A DNA stretch of 64,000 nt from Siphonodentalium dalli (lineage: Eukaryota; Mollusca; Scaphopoda; Gadilida; Siphonodentaliidae), in contig CP136064.1 in the NCBI GenBank assembly GCA_032622095.1, forward strand, positions 2,777,280 through 2,841,279, given 5' to 3'. The position numbers were made by a program, and so were the translations under genes. Positions within the stretch are counted from its first letter, which is position 1; every line of letters starts with the position of its first letter. This document shows positions 35,861 to 47,410 of this stretch, in pieces. The notes under the pieces were generated by a model that was not told the origin of the DNA, ran no database searches, and saw only the letters and a program-made list of their open reading frames with translations.

Positions 35861-36510
35861 GTACCTATAAGTGTGGGCTGTGTTCCCAAACATTTTAAAA
35901 GTAAAAGTTTCATAAGTGTGTAGATAGAACTTTTCAAAGTACCATAAGTGTAGCTGTAAGTGTGGGCAGCATGCCCAAAGATTTCAAAGTCTCAAAAGTG
36001 TACAGCAAGTGTACACTTATTACAACACTTATACTACACTTCCAAAATAAGTGCACAGTTCGAAAAAAGTGAGCGTGGTACAAGTGTACTGAATTAAAAA
36101 AAACAAAAGCTACAGGTATACTATAAGTGTATACCTCAACTACACTTACAATGAATGTGTACACTCAGAAAAATTAATGTAAGGGGTGTTCATGCCAATA
36201 TGGAAAAAATCCTTCTCATCCAGTCATTCACTACATATTTCTATTATTCAACAAGATGTCTCAAAAGTCCCAGCAGTGTAGATGCAGTGTAGCCTTTTCG
36301 TGCTGTCATTCAAACAAGTCCCTGCAATGTAGTTTTGTTCATGGTCTCTTTAAATGAAGTCCATGCAGTGTGACTGCAGTGTACACTGCAACTACACCTT
36401 GGATTTGAAGTGTGGTTACAGTGTACACTGCAAATACACTCCAGTTAAAGTGTGGCTGCAGTGTACACTGCAACTACACTGCAACCACACTTCAGAGTGG
36501 AGTGTACACT
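35860..36510. repeat. AGTGTACACT-rich minisatellite
   Basis: From 35860 short words AAGTGTG, AGTGTACA and TACACTT recur on both strands. From 36367 three ~42-bp units each hold the palindrome GCAGTGTACACTGC or ACAGTGTACACTGC followed by AACTACAC or AAATACAC. The last part ends CAGAGTGGAGTGTACACTGCAG. The palindromic core and decreasing order leftwards suggest expansion from one unit. Confidence 0.75.
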
Positions 36511-37299
36511 GCAGAATTGTAAGGGTAGCCACACAAACAAAATATCAGTCAAATCGGATTAGAGGTTGTTATAATACTAATATCTGAAGGACGGAGGTCT
36601 CCACAATATATCCATCGACTCTAATTGGGGCATTAAATGGACGATTGATATTATCTTGATTGACAAAATGAAATATTCTTATTCTTATTAAAGAGGCACT
36701 CTCCGTTCCAGTGTTGATATGGTCAAATTTGGGTGAAATATACCAAGTTTTGACATCATATGTCATTACAAAGGTTTCCCGTGCCGATTATACTGTACCC
36801 ACTTGTTGTGGGGTGTAAAATGTACCAATAGCTCTACACCGGACTTCTACCTTCACATCTATATACAATATCATGACGTCGTGTTTGGCGAAACGCATGC
36901 AATTGAATGGAAAAAGGTTCTTTAGCGTGGCGTGCCACATACTAGTCTCATTTGAAATTATGTTTGGGGACCCCAAAAGTAAGCTTGAGGCGATAAAATA
37001 ATAACGTAAATTGCTGATAATTGACAAAATATGCGTATATACGTGGTGGTATAAGGTTCGTCGTATCTATATAATTATTATAAAGGTTGGGGAAACAAAT
37101 TTAGTAGGGGTTTGAACGGAGAGTGCAACTTTAACTTTAACAAGAGCTACGCTGGGCGTGCAAAATACGCCCTGTAGGCTTCGGATATTAAGGGACATAA
37201 CTCTGGGGAAAATTGGCGGACGGAACCCTAATTCGAACCTGACCTGTACTTTGTGTTAGTAAACCATCATACCAAATTTAATATCATTGAGTACAAATT

Positions 37300-38830
37300 T
37301 ACTAAAGTTATCATCCGGAAACCTCAAATTGGCAAAAATTCTAAGTCGAAAAGGGCCATAACTCTCGCACAAATTATCGGATTAAACTGAAATTAAACCG
37401 AAATTCGAACTGGACCGGTATCTCAATATAAGTAATCCACAAAAGAACGGGTTTTTCAAATAAACAAAAAAAATCAAGTTATCATCCAGAAACCAAAAAA
37501 TAGTAGAAAAACTGGAAAAAGTCGAAAAGGGCCACAACTCTGGTGAAAAAGTCGAAAAAGGGCCACAACTCTGGTGAAAATTGGCGGGCGGAACTCAAAT
37601 TCGAACTTGACCTGTGTTCTGCTGAAAAAATGGCCATAACTCTCACAGAAATTTGAACTTGATCAGTATTTTGATATAAGTAATCCACAAAAGAACGGGT
37701 TGTGCATATAAGCAATCCAAAATCGAGTTATCATCCGGAAACCAAAAAACATAAGAAAAACTGAATTTTCAGAGTCGAAAAAGGGGCATAACTCTGCCAA
37801 AAATGGTCGGGCAGAACTCAAATTCGAACTTGACCTGTGTTTTGCTGGGAGAAAGTAATAGACCAAATTTGGATTGAATCAGATAAACTCTACTAAAGTT
37901 ATCATCCGGACACCAACTTTCAGGTGTTTTCTTAGTCAAATTACGTCGAAAAAAGGCCGCTGGGCCTCAGGTCCGCCTCTGCGTCGGCATGATACAACCT
38001 TTGCTTAACTCTGGGGGAAAATGGCTTTGACTGGGAGAAAGTAATATATACCAAAAATTAATTGGATTGAATCTGATAAACTACTAAAGTTATCATCCAG
38101 AAACCAACTTTCAGGGGTTTTCTAAGTCAAATTACGTCGAAAAAAGGGCCATAACTCTCGCAAAAATTATTGGATTAAAACGAAATTCGGACTTGAGCTG
38201 TATTTCGATATAAGTAATCCACAAAAAAAGGGTTTTGCATATAAATGATAAAAAATCGAGTTATCATCCGGAAACCAAAAAACATAAGAAAAACCTAATT
38301 TTCTGAGTCGAAAAAGGGGCATAACTCTGCCAAAAATGGTCGGGCAGAACCCAAGTTCGATCTTGACCTGTGTTTTGGTGGGAGAAAGTAATATACCAAA
38401 TTAGGGTTGAATCCGATGAACTCTACTAAAGTTATCATCCGGACAACAATTTTCAGGGATTTTCGAAGTCAAATTACGTCAAATAAGGGGGATAACTCCG
38501 GTGAAAATTGGCGGGCGGAACCCAAATTCGAACTTGAGCTGTCTTTTCTCCTAACAAACCCACATACCAAATTTGATTGAAATCGGTTCACTCTAACTAA
38601 AGTTATCATCCGGACAACACGGACGGACGGATGGACTGACGCACGGAATCCGCTGATTACAATAGTCCTCCGAACCTGTTGGGTCGGCGGACAAAAATGT
38701 ACATAACGTCCCTTTAAATCAATGGACCGGGCCCATATTCGAACTTGACCTTTGTTTTGTCCCCAGAAAGCCATATACCAAATTTGGTTTTGTTTCAATA
38801 TTCCAAACTAAAGTTATGTCCCCGACAACA
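37300..38830 (+). repeat. Tandem array, ~171-bp period, about eight units
   Basis: GTTATCATCCGGA (or CCAGA) recurs near 37310, 37478, 37728, 37899, 38088, 38258, 38430 and 38602. Units share GTCGAAAA.GGGCATAACTC, AAATTCGAACTTGACCTGT and AAAGTAATATACCAAATTTG. Flanks carry GGACGGACGG words (38622). This structure is typical of mollusc repeat cores such as oyster pearl/CvA elements. Not coding. Confidence 0.85.
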
Positions 38831-38944
38831 CCAAATGTGCATTTTTTAAGGTTGGATGTGGGTGAAAAATCTATATTTTTAAATACTGATGCATATTAGC
38901 TGGAATTTGTCTTAAATCTGCCAGGTGAAAGCGCGGGATGAATT

Positions 38945-39010
38945 TCACCAAAAAATGGGCGTGGCATATTATGGTTGCTATGGCAATGGCAGCCATCTTG
39001 GATTTTGGTG
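38945..39010 (+). promoter_or_regulatory. X-box-like and YY1-like words side by side
   Basis: ATGGTTGCTATGGCAATGG (about 38969) matches the RFX X-box pattern GTTNCCATGGNAAC with one mismatch, and GCCATCTTGG follows it by a few bases, which is the complement of the YY1 core CCAAGATGGC. These are motif matches only, in repetitive DNA. Confidence 0.3.
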
Positions 39011-39119
39011 CCATAACTGCAAGAAAATAAAATTCTCAGCTGTCAGTCGAGGTAGAGGGCTCAATTTTTTTTTAATCTGTTCACAAATGATTATTCTAGG
39101 GAATAATAACACTAGTTTT

Positions 39120-40700
39120 TATTAGCTCACCTGAGACGAAGTCTCCGGTGGAGCTATAGTCATCACTCCTCGTCCGTCGTCCGTCCATCCGTCCGTCCAT
39201 CCGTTCGTCCATCCGTCCGTCCGTCAACAATTCTTTGAACATCTCCTCTGAAACCGGAAGACCGAATTGGTTCATATTTGGTGTGGATGTTCCCTAGGTG
39301 ACTCTCATTCAGATTTGTTCAAATGAGGTCACTGGGTCAAATAGTTGCGAAGCCAGGGCCATAACTCTATTCCTCCATAGTAATTCTTACAACGACTTCT
39401 TTTTCAGAACCATTGGGCCGATTTAGCTAATATTTGGTATGGAGGGTCCTTGGGTGACTGGTGTTCAGATTTGTTCAAATGAGGTCACCCGGTCAATTAG
39501 TTGAGAAACCAGGGCCATAACTCATAGTAATTCTTACAATGACTTCTTCTAAAAAAAATTATTTGGCCGATTTAGCTTATATTTGGTACAGAGAGACCTT
39601 GGGTGACTGGGGTTCAGATTTGGTCAAATGGGGTCACTGGGTCAAATAGGGGCAGAGCCAGGGACATAACTCTAAAAAAAAAATAGCATTTTTGCATTTT
39701 GACCTTTGATTTTTTTTAGACATATCACAGCTACCCAACCCCACCCAATTTTGTTAAGCTAATGTAGTCAAATAAATGTTGTATGTCATATTCTCACAGG
39801 GATGTCCCCACAATGTTGGGGGGGGGGGGGGGGGGGACTGACAGATTTGTTCAATGAAATGTAAATTTGAAGCTCTTATGAGAAGAAGCTATAGTCATCA
39901 CTTCTCATCTGTCACCTGTTCATCTGTCTGTTCGTCCATCCATCTGTCAACAATATTTTGAACATCTTCTCTAGGTCATAAGACTGAATGGGTTGATATT
40001 TGGTGTGGATGTTCCCTAGGTGACTCACATTCAGATTTGTTCAAATGAGGTCACTCTGTCAAATGGTTGTGAAGCCAGGGCCATAACTCTTGCCCTCCAT
40101 AGTAATTCTTAAAAACCACTTCTCGTGTACCATCAGGTTGAATTGGTTCATATTTGGTATGAAGGGTCCTTTGGTGACTGTAGTTCAGATTTGTTCAAAT
40201 GGGGTCATCCTGGTCAAATAGGGGCCAAGCAAAGGACAGTTTTCCTCTTAATATGCTTCCTTTACACGGACCGTCAGGTTTATTTTACTGATATTTAGTA
40301 TGAAGGGTTCTTTGGTGTCTGGGATTCAAATTTATGCAGATGGGGTCACCAGGTTAAATAGGGTGGGACCAGGGACATAACTGTATGTCTCTATAGTAAT
40401 ACTTATAATGTCTTCTCAAGAGAGGTTGGACCATATAGTATGGAGGATCCTTTAGTGACTGAGATTCAGATCTATTAACATGAGGTCAACCCATTAAAAA
40501 ATGACGGGACTATGGGGACTTAAGACTTTTGTGTCTAAAAAATCATTAAAATACAAAATTCATTAAAACGTCTACCTTGGAACTACCTGACTGATTAATC
40601 TGACATACATATAGTGTTTTTGGGTCCATGGATAATTGGGCTTTAAACATGTCTAAATGGTTTTATATAAAGCGCTTGTGAGATTGAAAATTTCCAACAA
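39120..40700 (+). repeat. GCTCACCTGAGAC-type mollusc repeat, two or more copies
   Basis: It starts TTAGCTCACCTGAGACGAAG, then GGAGCTATAGTCATCACTCC, (GTCCGTCCATCC)n, CAACAATTCTTTGAACATC, then ~165-bp units with GGTGACT..TTCAGATTTGTTCAAATG.GGTCAC and CCAGGGCCATAACTC. A second start (AGCTATAGTCATCACTTCTC) is at about 39886. A 19-G run at 39818-39836 precedes ACTGACAGATTTGTTCAATG, as in the 58.3 kb copy. Very abundant repeat type in bivalves; not coding. Confidence 0.8.
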
Positions 40701-42170
40701 TTGAGAAAGTTTGAGATGTCGGTTGTGAAATTTCAACCTAAGACTTGGGAGTCTGGGCCCCGGGCGAGAGGGGACTTCTTGAGCTGGAGGAGGGGGTGAT
40801 CACTAGTGTACAGTTGGTAATTTCAAGTTAGATTTGGTAATTTCAAGGTAGATTTTGTTGATTTGGTAATTTGATATTCACTTATCTACATTCATGAAGC
40901 CTCTCTAGCCACATATCCTGTTTAGATCTACTTCTTTTAAAGTGATTATGAAAAGTTCTGACTGTTGTGGTCTCCAAAGTCCCAGTCTTTGCAGTCTGGT
41001 GAGCGACCCCACAGTCTTTGACTGTCTTGTTATAGCCACCATTCAAACTCTTTTTTAAAAATTTATATCAAAATTTTGCATTTTTTTTTCTTCAAAATTT
41101 CCCAGGGGTCAACATATACCCATGATAATTTTTTTTTTTTTTAAGTTATATCAAGGAAATTACTTATTATACCCTAGAATACACAATTATGAAGATAACT
41201 GTGAAGTTTCAGGCGTGTACATTGAAAACTTTCTGAGAATTTGATTTCCCAAGGTTGACAATGCAGTAAAATGAGTGGGGGAGTTTACTTACAATTCATT
41301 GTGATTTAAAGATTTATTCTTGGCCTACTATGTAATTATATATGTACACACATCTTACACCACACAAAGAATTAACCAAAAGCACACAATACTACATAAC
41401 AATATGTAAACCAATATAACCAAATATATACTCACAAGCCGCCTCATACTCACAAGCGTGATCACTATTACTGTATACATGATACTTGTAAGTATTACAG
41501 TCCCGTATCTCCAATTAAAATTCCCCATGCTATAGAGACTATAATATAATCATATGTTATAATGTTAATATGCCGAAAAAGGTATTCTATGTAAAACATA
41601 TTACCCATTCCAAAGCTATAATTTGATGTGTTCCCGATCCCCTGAGCGGTTGAAACAGAAATGGTCGAATTAAAGGGTGCACGTATACATTTTCTCCGTC
41701 ACGCGGTAAGCGTCCAATCGGCTACCTAGTAGCAGCATGCCGATGGATGAATGGATAAACAACATATTTAGGTCATCCCTAACAAACATGATTGGGAGTG
41801 AATTGCCGTTCGTGCATTTCATAATAATGTGACGTTAAGGCAAACCCAATGTTTTGATGTGTTTGTCTCCCCCACCCTATATATATGTAAATGATACCAA
41901 TATGTTTTTGGCCCCCCGACAGTAATATCCCACACTCATTAGCCATTTTAACAGTGTTGTAACACCGCCAAAATGTACAATTTATCGCTATTCTGTGAAA
42001 TCATGGAATAAAGCACTGATATGCAATATTCTTGAGATTTATTAACAAATTTTCACTAAATATGTATTGTAAATTTTAGCTTTGAGGTTAGATTGCTTTA
42101 TTTTGACTTATAGATGACTGGTATGTATTGGGGTTGCCTGGTACACTATTCCCAACCAAAAAGGCCAAGC
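40700..42170. other. Stretch without recognised gene
   Basis: AT-rich with several homopolymer T runs. No coding or repeat structure that I can define. Confidence 0.5.
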
Positions 42171-42760
42171 AGATTAACAGTATGGTTACCATGGAAACAG
42201 CGGCACCAAACCGTGATAAACAAAATCAGAATCTCAGTCATCAATTGACGAAAATACACCAAATCTCAAGCAAGCTTTTCCCACTGTAGTAGGAGTATTC
42301 CTTGTGGTGAAATCATCAGTTAATAATAATAATGAGTGCTATGTTGTAATTTCATTTTCTGAGTGCCTCTTTTTGTAGGGAATAATAGTATGGTTACTAT
42401 GGGAACGGCGGTCACCTTGTAATTTTTCACCAAACCATGATATCACAGGGAAATGTGAATCTCAGTTATCAATTGTCGAAACTGGACCAAATATTTTGCA
42501 AGATTTTCTTACAGGAGTATATTATATCTGTATGTGTTGAAAAAATTAGTATGAAATAATGAGCTCTTGTCATTCTATTCTGCTTGCCCTTTTATGTTGA
42601 GAATATTAGTATGGTTACTATGGAAATTGCAGACGATAATCTTGGGAGTTTTGCACCAAATCAAAATCACGGGAAAATCTTTATCACAGTTATCAATTGA
42701 CCAAAATGCATCAAATCTTTTGCAAACATTTCCTAACATGAGTATTCTAGGTGCTGATAT
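42170..42760 (+). repeat. Three ~215-bp tandem units, each starting with GTTACCATGGAAAC-like palindrome
   Basis: AGTATGGTTACCATGGAAAC (42178), AGTATGGTTACTATGGGAAC (42388) and AGTATGGTTACTATGGAAAT (42608) begin units with CACCAAA.C.TGAT, AATCTCAGT.ATCAATTG.C and AGGAGTAT.CT. The start word in unit one fits the RFX X-box consensus. The units are 70-75% similar. Confidence 0.8.
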
Positions 42761-42904
42761 AGTTAGTACTAATGAGTTCTATGTTGTCTTTTTATTCATA
42801 TATCTAATATGTATATGCATTACTGCATGCATGTTTGAACTTTCTTTTAGAACCAATGTATTGTACATGTATAAACCGTACTATAATACTAGTACTAGTA
42901 TATA

Positions 42905-43116
42905 CAGTAATGCCCAACATAATTGACCACTTAACCACAGCAGAATTATTGATAATTTTTCAGGATTTAGTTGGAAATATGGCTTGTTGCCATTCATCAG
43001 AAAGTTTTCATGGGAGCTTTCCGATTAATGGCAACAAGCCATATTTCCGACTAAATCCTGAAAAATTACCCATTATTCTGATGTGGTTAAGTGGTCAATT
43101 ACTTTGGGCATTACGG
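42905..43116. mobile_element. 212-bp palindromic MITE, TA-flanked, copy 1
   Basis: The ends are CAGTAATGCCC and GGGCATTACGG, bordered by TA on both sides. The whole element folds back as arms of about 100 bp (ATATGGCTTGTTGCCATTCAT and its complement around a TTTTCATGGGAGC centre). TA flanks are consistent with Tc1/mariner-type mobilisation. There is no coding. Confidence 0.85.
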
Positions 43117-43308
43117 TATAAATTTACAACATAGATCTAAGTGATGGCTATATTTACAATGTGAAGATACAGAATAAGCATTGTTACATGTACATGTACA
43201 TTTAATTTCAACATGTTTGAGGTTTTAATTTTTTTCCCATGATCCATGGATGTATGGTGCAGAACTGAAGATTGAATGACATTCTACTTTCATGATGAAC
43301 GACATATA

Positions 43309-43519
43309 CAGTAATGCCTAAAGTAATTGACCACCTAACCACAGCAGAATTATGGGTAATTTTTCAGGATTTAGTCGGAAATATGGCTTGTTGCCATTCA
43401 TCGGAAAGCTCAGCGAGAGCTTTCCGATGAATGGCAACAAGCCATATTTCCGACTAAATCCTGAAAAATTACCCATAATTCTGATGTGGTTAAGTGGTCA
43501 ATTACTTTGGGCATTACGG
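43309..43519. mobile_element. 211-bp palindromic MITE, copy 2
   Basis: Same ends and arms as copy 1 but a more perfect foldback, with the centre GGAAAGCTCAGCGAGAGCTTTCC. TA precedes the left end and TG follows the right. The two copies lie about 190 bp apart in the same orientation. Another 15-bp end fragment is in element A near 24815. Confidence 0.85.
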
Positions 43520-43604
43520 TGTGTATTGCCATTACTAAATATAAATTGATGTACATGAATACAATTAATATATTTTATTTTATTTTTTCAAAGGACATGG
43601 TTAT

Positions 43605-44345
43605 TTACCAAAATATCAAAAGCCTTGCCAGGTCAGACATTGAACCCTCCACCTTGTAACACACCCCTTCTGCCTCATCTCGCTTGTCTGAAAGGACAGC
43701 TTTCTTTGATTTTCTGGCTCGCCGAAGTCTCTTTATGGACAATTTAACAGATTGTGCAGCCCGCTTTAAACGTTTCACTTTAGCTTTATTAGCATATGAC
43801 AGCTGATGCACACCTGGAGATATACCCAGCTCTTCAAGAATACCACCAATTACTAACGGTCCCTCATTAAACTCCAGAGTGGCCAAAGCAGTTGCTGTCT
43901 GTACCGTTCCCAATGACGCAAATTCAGTTTTTGGGCACCGCCTCCAAATCTGGCCATTAAAGCATTCATTATTATTCTGGGTCTTCATTTGTGAACAACG
44001 TTCCATCAATGATGGGTTTGTTAGTCTCTCATAAATTGGCAGTAGCTTATATGCATATTATGGTCCAATGTTTTGGTATGACTTATTGGCGTAGTGCCAT
44101 CACTTAAACTACGGTTGTAGTGACACCATGAATCTGGTCCCTTTGGGCAGTATGAGTGGCGAGGATCCTCATCGGTAGAGCACATATGAAACAGACTGGC
44201 ATACACAGCATTTTTCATTTGAACAACATCTGGAGCATTTTTTTTCAATGCAGATGCATAAGTTCCAGAAAGTTTATCAACGACACCTTTTGTAAGTTTC
44301 CCTTTACCATCCAGCGAAAATCCCTGTGCCTTAATGTATCTCCTT
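43605..44345 (-). pseudogene. Relic of a Mutator-family transposase (C-terminal part)
   Basis: Reading from 44341 down: RYIKAQGFSLDGKGKLT, VDKLSGTYASALKKNAP, VQMKNAVYASLFHMCSTDED, HSYCPKGPDSWCHYNRS. After a frameshift near 44060 it continues as KLLPIYERLTNPSLMERC, KTQNNNECFNGQIWRRCPK, then a Lys/Arg-rich helical stretch and a stop at about 43605. The motifs 'KGKLT..VDKL', 'CP.G.DSWC.Y' and 'KTQN.NE.FN..IW.R.PK' are those of the Mutator-like transposase domain found repeatedly in mollusc and cnidarian genomes. Only the C-terminal half remains and an in-frame stop bounds it at about 44350. This is a dead remnant. Confidence 0.8.
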
Positions 44346-44420
44346 CAAAGGTATCTTGCCCACTGAACTATATGGTATATATCCCAAGGTAGGAGGGGTT
44401 AACTCTGCGAGTTGAAAAAA
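44346..44420. mobile_element. Element end related to elements A and B
   Basis: TCAAAGGTATCTTGCC then CACTGAACTATATGG and GGGGTTAACT 28 bp further parallel the left end of element A (CCAAAGGAAGCCCTCA, CACTGAACTATATGG, GGGGTTAACT). The start coincides with the edge of the Mutator relic at 44345, so this element may have inserted into it. The opposite end was not found. Confidence 0.5.
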
Positions 44421-44929
44421 CGGTACGAAAATTCTATGGTACATATCTTCTGTTGTGTTCACGACCGTGTAATCACGTGATCTCCGACACGTAGCGCAAT
44501 CGCCATATTTTTCATCCCTCCTAGGCGGAAGGACGTCTCTCCCACGAAGCTAAGTTACAGTTTTTTGTATATCAAAAACAGTTTTGTTTTTGTATTATAC
44601 AAACAACATTATTTCTATGCTTATAGTTGAATTTTTTTTCGTTTGACAGCTTTCTTTAGACGTTGACAATCATCGTCTGGTGTACAACTGTCGGAAAAAG
44701 CAGTGTTTAAACGCTTGTGAAATAGGCTGATAGGATTGTAAAATCCAGAATGTAAATTTGAACCTTTTTCACCCTGGATGATTAACAATGCCAATGGGGC
44801 CGGTACTGCATTGGTTGCCACAGACATGGTAACATAACACAACAGGTGTATTTGTGATTGTTCGCAATCACATTAATTACTTTCACAGGACTGCTAATCG
44901 AGGTAAGACCAGGTTCATGAATCGCCTTC

Positions 44930-46440
44930 CCCGTAGCTCCCCTTGAAGTCGCTTTCCCTCGTGTCGAGGGTCCCAAGAGTAGAGAACGAAAGTCGATATA
45001 TAGGGTTCCTCTACTTGGCGTATTTAGCACTCGGAGCGATAGTCACACCACACAGGACGCGGGTTGGGGCTACCCATCAAACCCGTAGCTTCCACGAGTT
45101 GCTTCCCCTAGGACACTAACACTTGCCGATATATCGTGTTCCTCTAATTGGCGTAATTAGCACTCGGGGCGATAGTCACACCAAACAGGGCGCGGGTTGG
45201 GGCTACCCATCTAACCCATTAGTCACAGTTGGTGCGCTCCCTGGACTATCGAACGGGACGTCAATCTGCTTCCTCGGGTCGACCGTTGGCGGTTGGCGTG
45301 CCCAGGACGGCTGTGATTCAGCTCTACTAACACTCGACACACGCCATCCATCGCTACAAGTTGTCATCTCGGGGTCAGCGCGGCTGAGGGATACACCCTG
45401 ACATGCTCTCCTGTGCCTTATGATAATAGTGTGTGGGAATTTGGGCTAAAATTACTAGTAGAATGGCCATTTTACTTTGTCTCAATTAAAATTAGGAGAC
45501 ATTTTCTCTAAAAAATTGTTACGTTTACGCTATTATTTGGCACCTGAAAGTTTATCCTTTATGCCTTCTGCCCCAGCTGGGCTTGGAATGGGATCACAGT
45601 TCACAGGCTTGTTTCCTCCTTATTATAAGCCACCACCTCCGGGGGCTTGGCAGACAGGTTACTGGCCGCATTCTGGCCAACAGCTGCCAGTAACTTTGGG
45701 TTTGATTTTCAATGAAAACCAAAGATCTTATTCCCTGACGCCATTATAGCAGGAAGCTTGCTTGGGAACTGGTACCTACTACCCCCCATCGCCAGTTCGG
45801 TCGGTTGGATATCGGGATCAGTACGAGCTGCTGCTCCATCCCCGAGATGTACAGGCTCTGGACATTCCTCAGGGGTCCCCAATGACCAGACCTCACATGC
45901 AATTAGAAATGAAGCTTGTCGTGGTGTCTTGTGCTGTTAACACCCCATTGACGGATGGAGATCAGGATCAGATCGAGCAGTAGCTCCAGCACGAGGTGAA
46001 AGGGCTTTCGACATTCCTTTCGGGTCACCTTTACATGCGCTTACGAGGGAGCTCAGTTAGTTGTTCAGTGTTCTCTGATGCAGCCAAGTGCAGGAAGAAA
46101 ATTAATGCCGAATTTTGATTAGCAAATAACCTCAGATTGACATGATTTGATAGCATTGTTCTACAATCATATACAATTTAACAGAACAGAGTGATTTCCC
46201 TTGTTTCGAGGGTTCCAAGGAAGAGATAGAACCATTTACGACCAGGACACTGACACTTGTCTATATATAGTGTTCCCTTCATTGGCGTAATTAGCACTCA
46301 GGACGATAGTCCCACCAAACAGGACGCGGGTTGGGGCTACCCATCGAACCCATTGGCCGCATTTGGTGGGCTTCCTGGACTATCGAAAGGGACTCCAATT
46401 CGTATACTCGGGACGACGGTTGGCGTACCCAGGGACAGTA
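44930..46440 (+). repeat. Three direct repeats around a gag-like frame
   Basis: Copies at about 44930-45120, 45121-45330 and 46200-46440 share (C)TATATA.(G/T)GTTCC.CT, TTGGCGTAATTAGCACTC.G, GCGGGTTGGGGCTACCCATC and GGACTATCGAA.GGGAC. A TATA-like word begins each. The outer copies flank the frame at 45477-45983, so they could be decayed LTR or split repeats of a retroelement. There is no TG..CA boundary or primer-binding site that I can assign. Confidence 0.6.
45477..45986 (+). pseudogene. Gag-like Pro/Tyr/Gln-rich frame with one internal stop
   Basis: One frame runs 45477-45986 with a single TAG at 45747-45749. Before it lies a Gly/Pro/Tyr-rich part (FTGLFPPYYKPPPPGAW, WPHSGQQLPVTLG). After it comes YYPPSPVRSVGYRDQYELL and PRDVQALDIPQGSPMTRP. 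The composition resembles a retroelement gag N-terminus or another disordered structural protein; no zinc knuckle is seen. It is placed between direct repeats, which supports a retroelement remnant. Function otherwise unknown. Confidence 0.4.
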
Positions 46441-46849
46441 AAATGAGGAAATAGGATCCAAGTTGCATGGCTTTTGTTCGCATTTGGGTAGCAACTTGCC
46501 CTGTGAGGTCGGTCAATTTGTACCCTGCACAAATGTCGTCAGAGCTGGGTGGTTATGCCATCGGACTGCACACTTGGCGACATGGGATCGACCATCTTGA
46601 GAGGTATTCAAACATTTTACTGTTCTCGGGTTGGGATGTGTTCAACTTCTTGCTTTATAAGTTGTTGCTTCTTTCCATGTTCCATCCAGCTCTTCCGTGG
46701 TCACAGGCTTTGCTGGAGAATGTCTATAGTCTTTAGGATTATTCTTTGGAGGGGGGGGGGGGGGTCATTCACTAGATTAGTATATGACTCTCGCCCTTTC
46801 ATTTTCCTGACTTTTAAGACATGTTCTGGACTGGTTCGGGTGCGCGAAA

Positions 46850-47060
46850 GGGTAAATATTTACATCTCGATTTGGGACGCAAGAATCAGAGATAAACAAG
46901 CATACATGCTTTATCTCCGACCTCGCTGTGTTTTCGTAATAGATACGAATGACATTGGGTGCGTTGGAACTGTGGATTAACTGAGTCGGATTAATTCTTC
47001 GTTTCTGTTTGCTCATCCTACCGGAGTGTTTCATCTCACTTTAATAAGGAAACCACCTAC
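46850..47060 (+). repeat. Dispersed repeat shared with intron 4 of the first gene
   Basis: GTAAATATTTACATCTCGATT.GGGACGCAA and, about 120 bp later, GAGTGTTTCA with ACTTTAATA appear here and at 2953-3180 in the same order and orientation. Hence intron 4 of the five-exon gene contains a repeat that also lies in the 45-47 kb block. A 56-codon frame (47177-47347, MDFTFVVQSYIDES...) follows here and has no homologue in the first region that I can see. Confidence 0.55.
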
Positions 47061-47410
47061 AGGTATGGTTGCCAAATAACCAGCTATAGGGTTTATCCTC
47101 TCAATATGGTTGTATATTTTAGGTGGGTGCATTTGTATATCTTTTGTCTTCGGGTTGCTTTCAGTTCTAACTCAACATGGATTTCACTTTTGTTGTCCAG
47201 TCATACATAGACGAGTCCATTATCCATAGTTCGACATATGCTCAATTTCAGAACGCTGTTGACATGAGGTCTAGTTCAGCCACCCCGCTCGGGCTTAATG
47301 GGCAACACAGCATATTAGCGTGGAAAAGAACGAAATGGCTTCTGTGATATCGGCCTTTGGTTCTAATATGTCAATAGTCAAGTTTTTTTCCAAAACTCGA
47401 CTTATAGTTT

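Noticed and set aside
36354-36587. Cys/His-rich ORF, looked like repeated zinc-binding modules
   Set aside because: It is a translation of the GTGTACACTGCA minisatellite.
37300-38830. Regularly spaced repeats considered as a CRISPR-like array
   Set aside because: The whole ~171-bp unit is repeated with divergence, there are no unique spacers, and the DNA is eukaryotic.
42835-43549. ORFs of 99 and 65 codons sharing a C-terminal sequence
   Set aside because: The shared peptide is the translation of the two palindromic MITEs.
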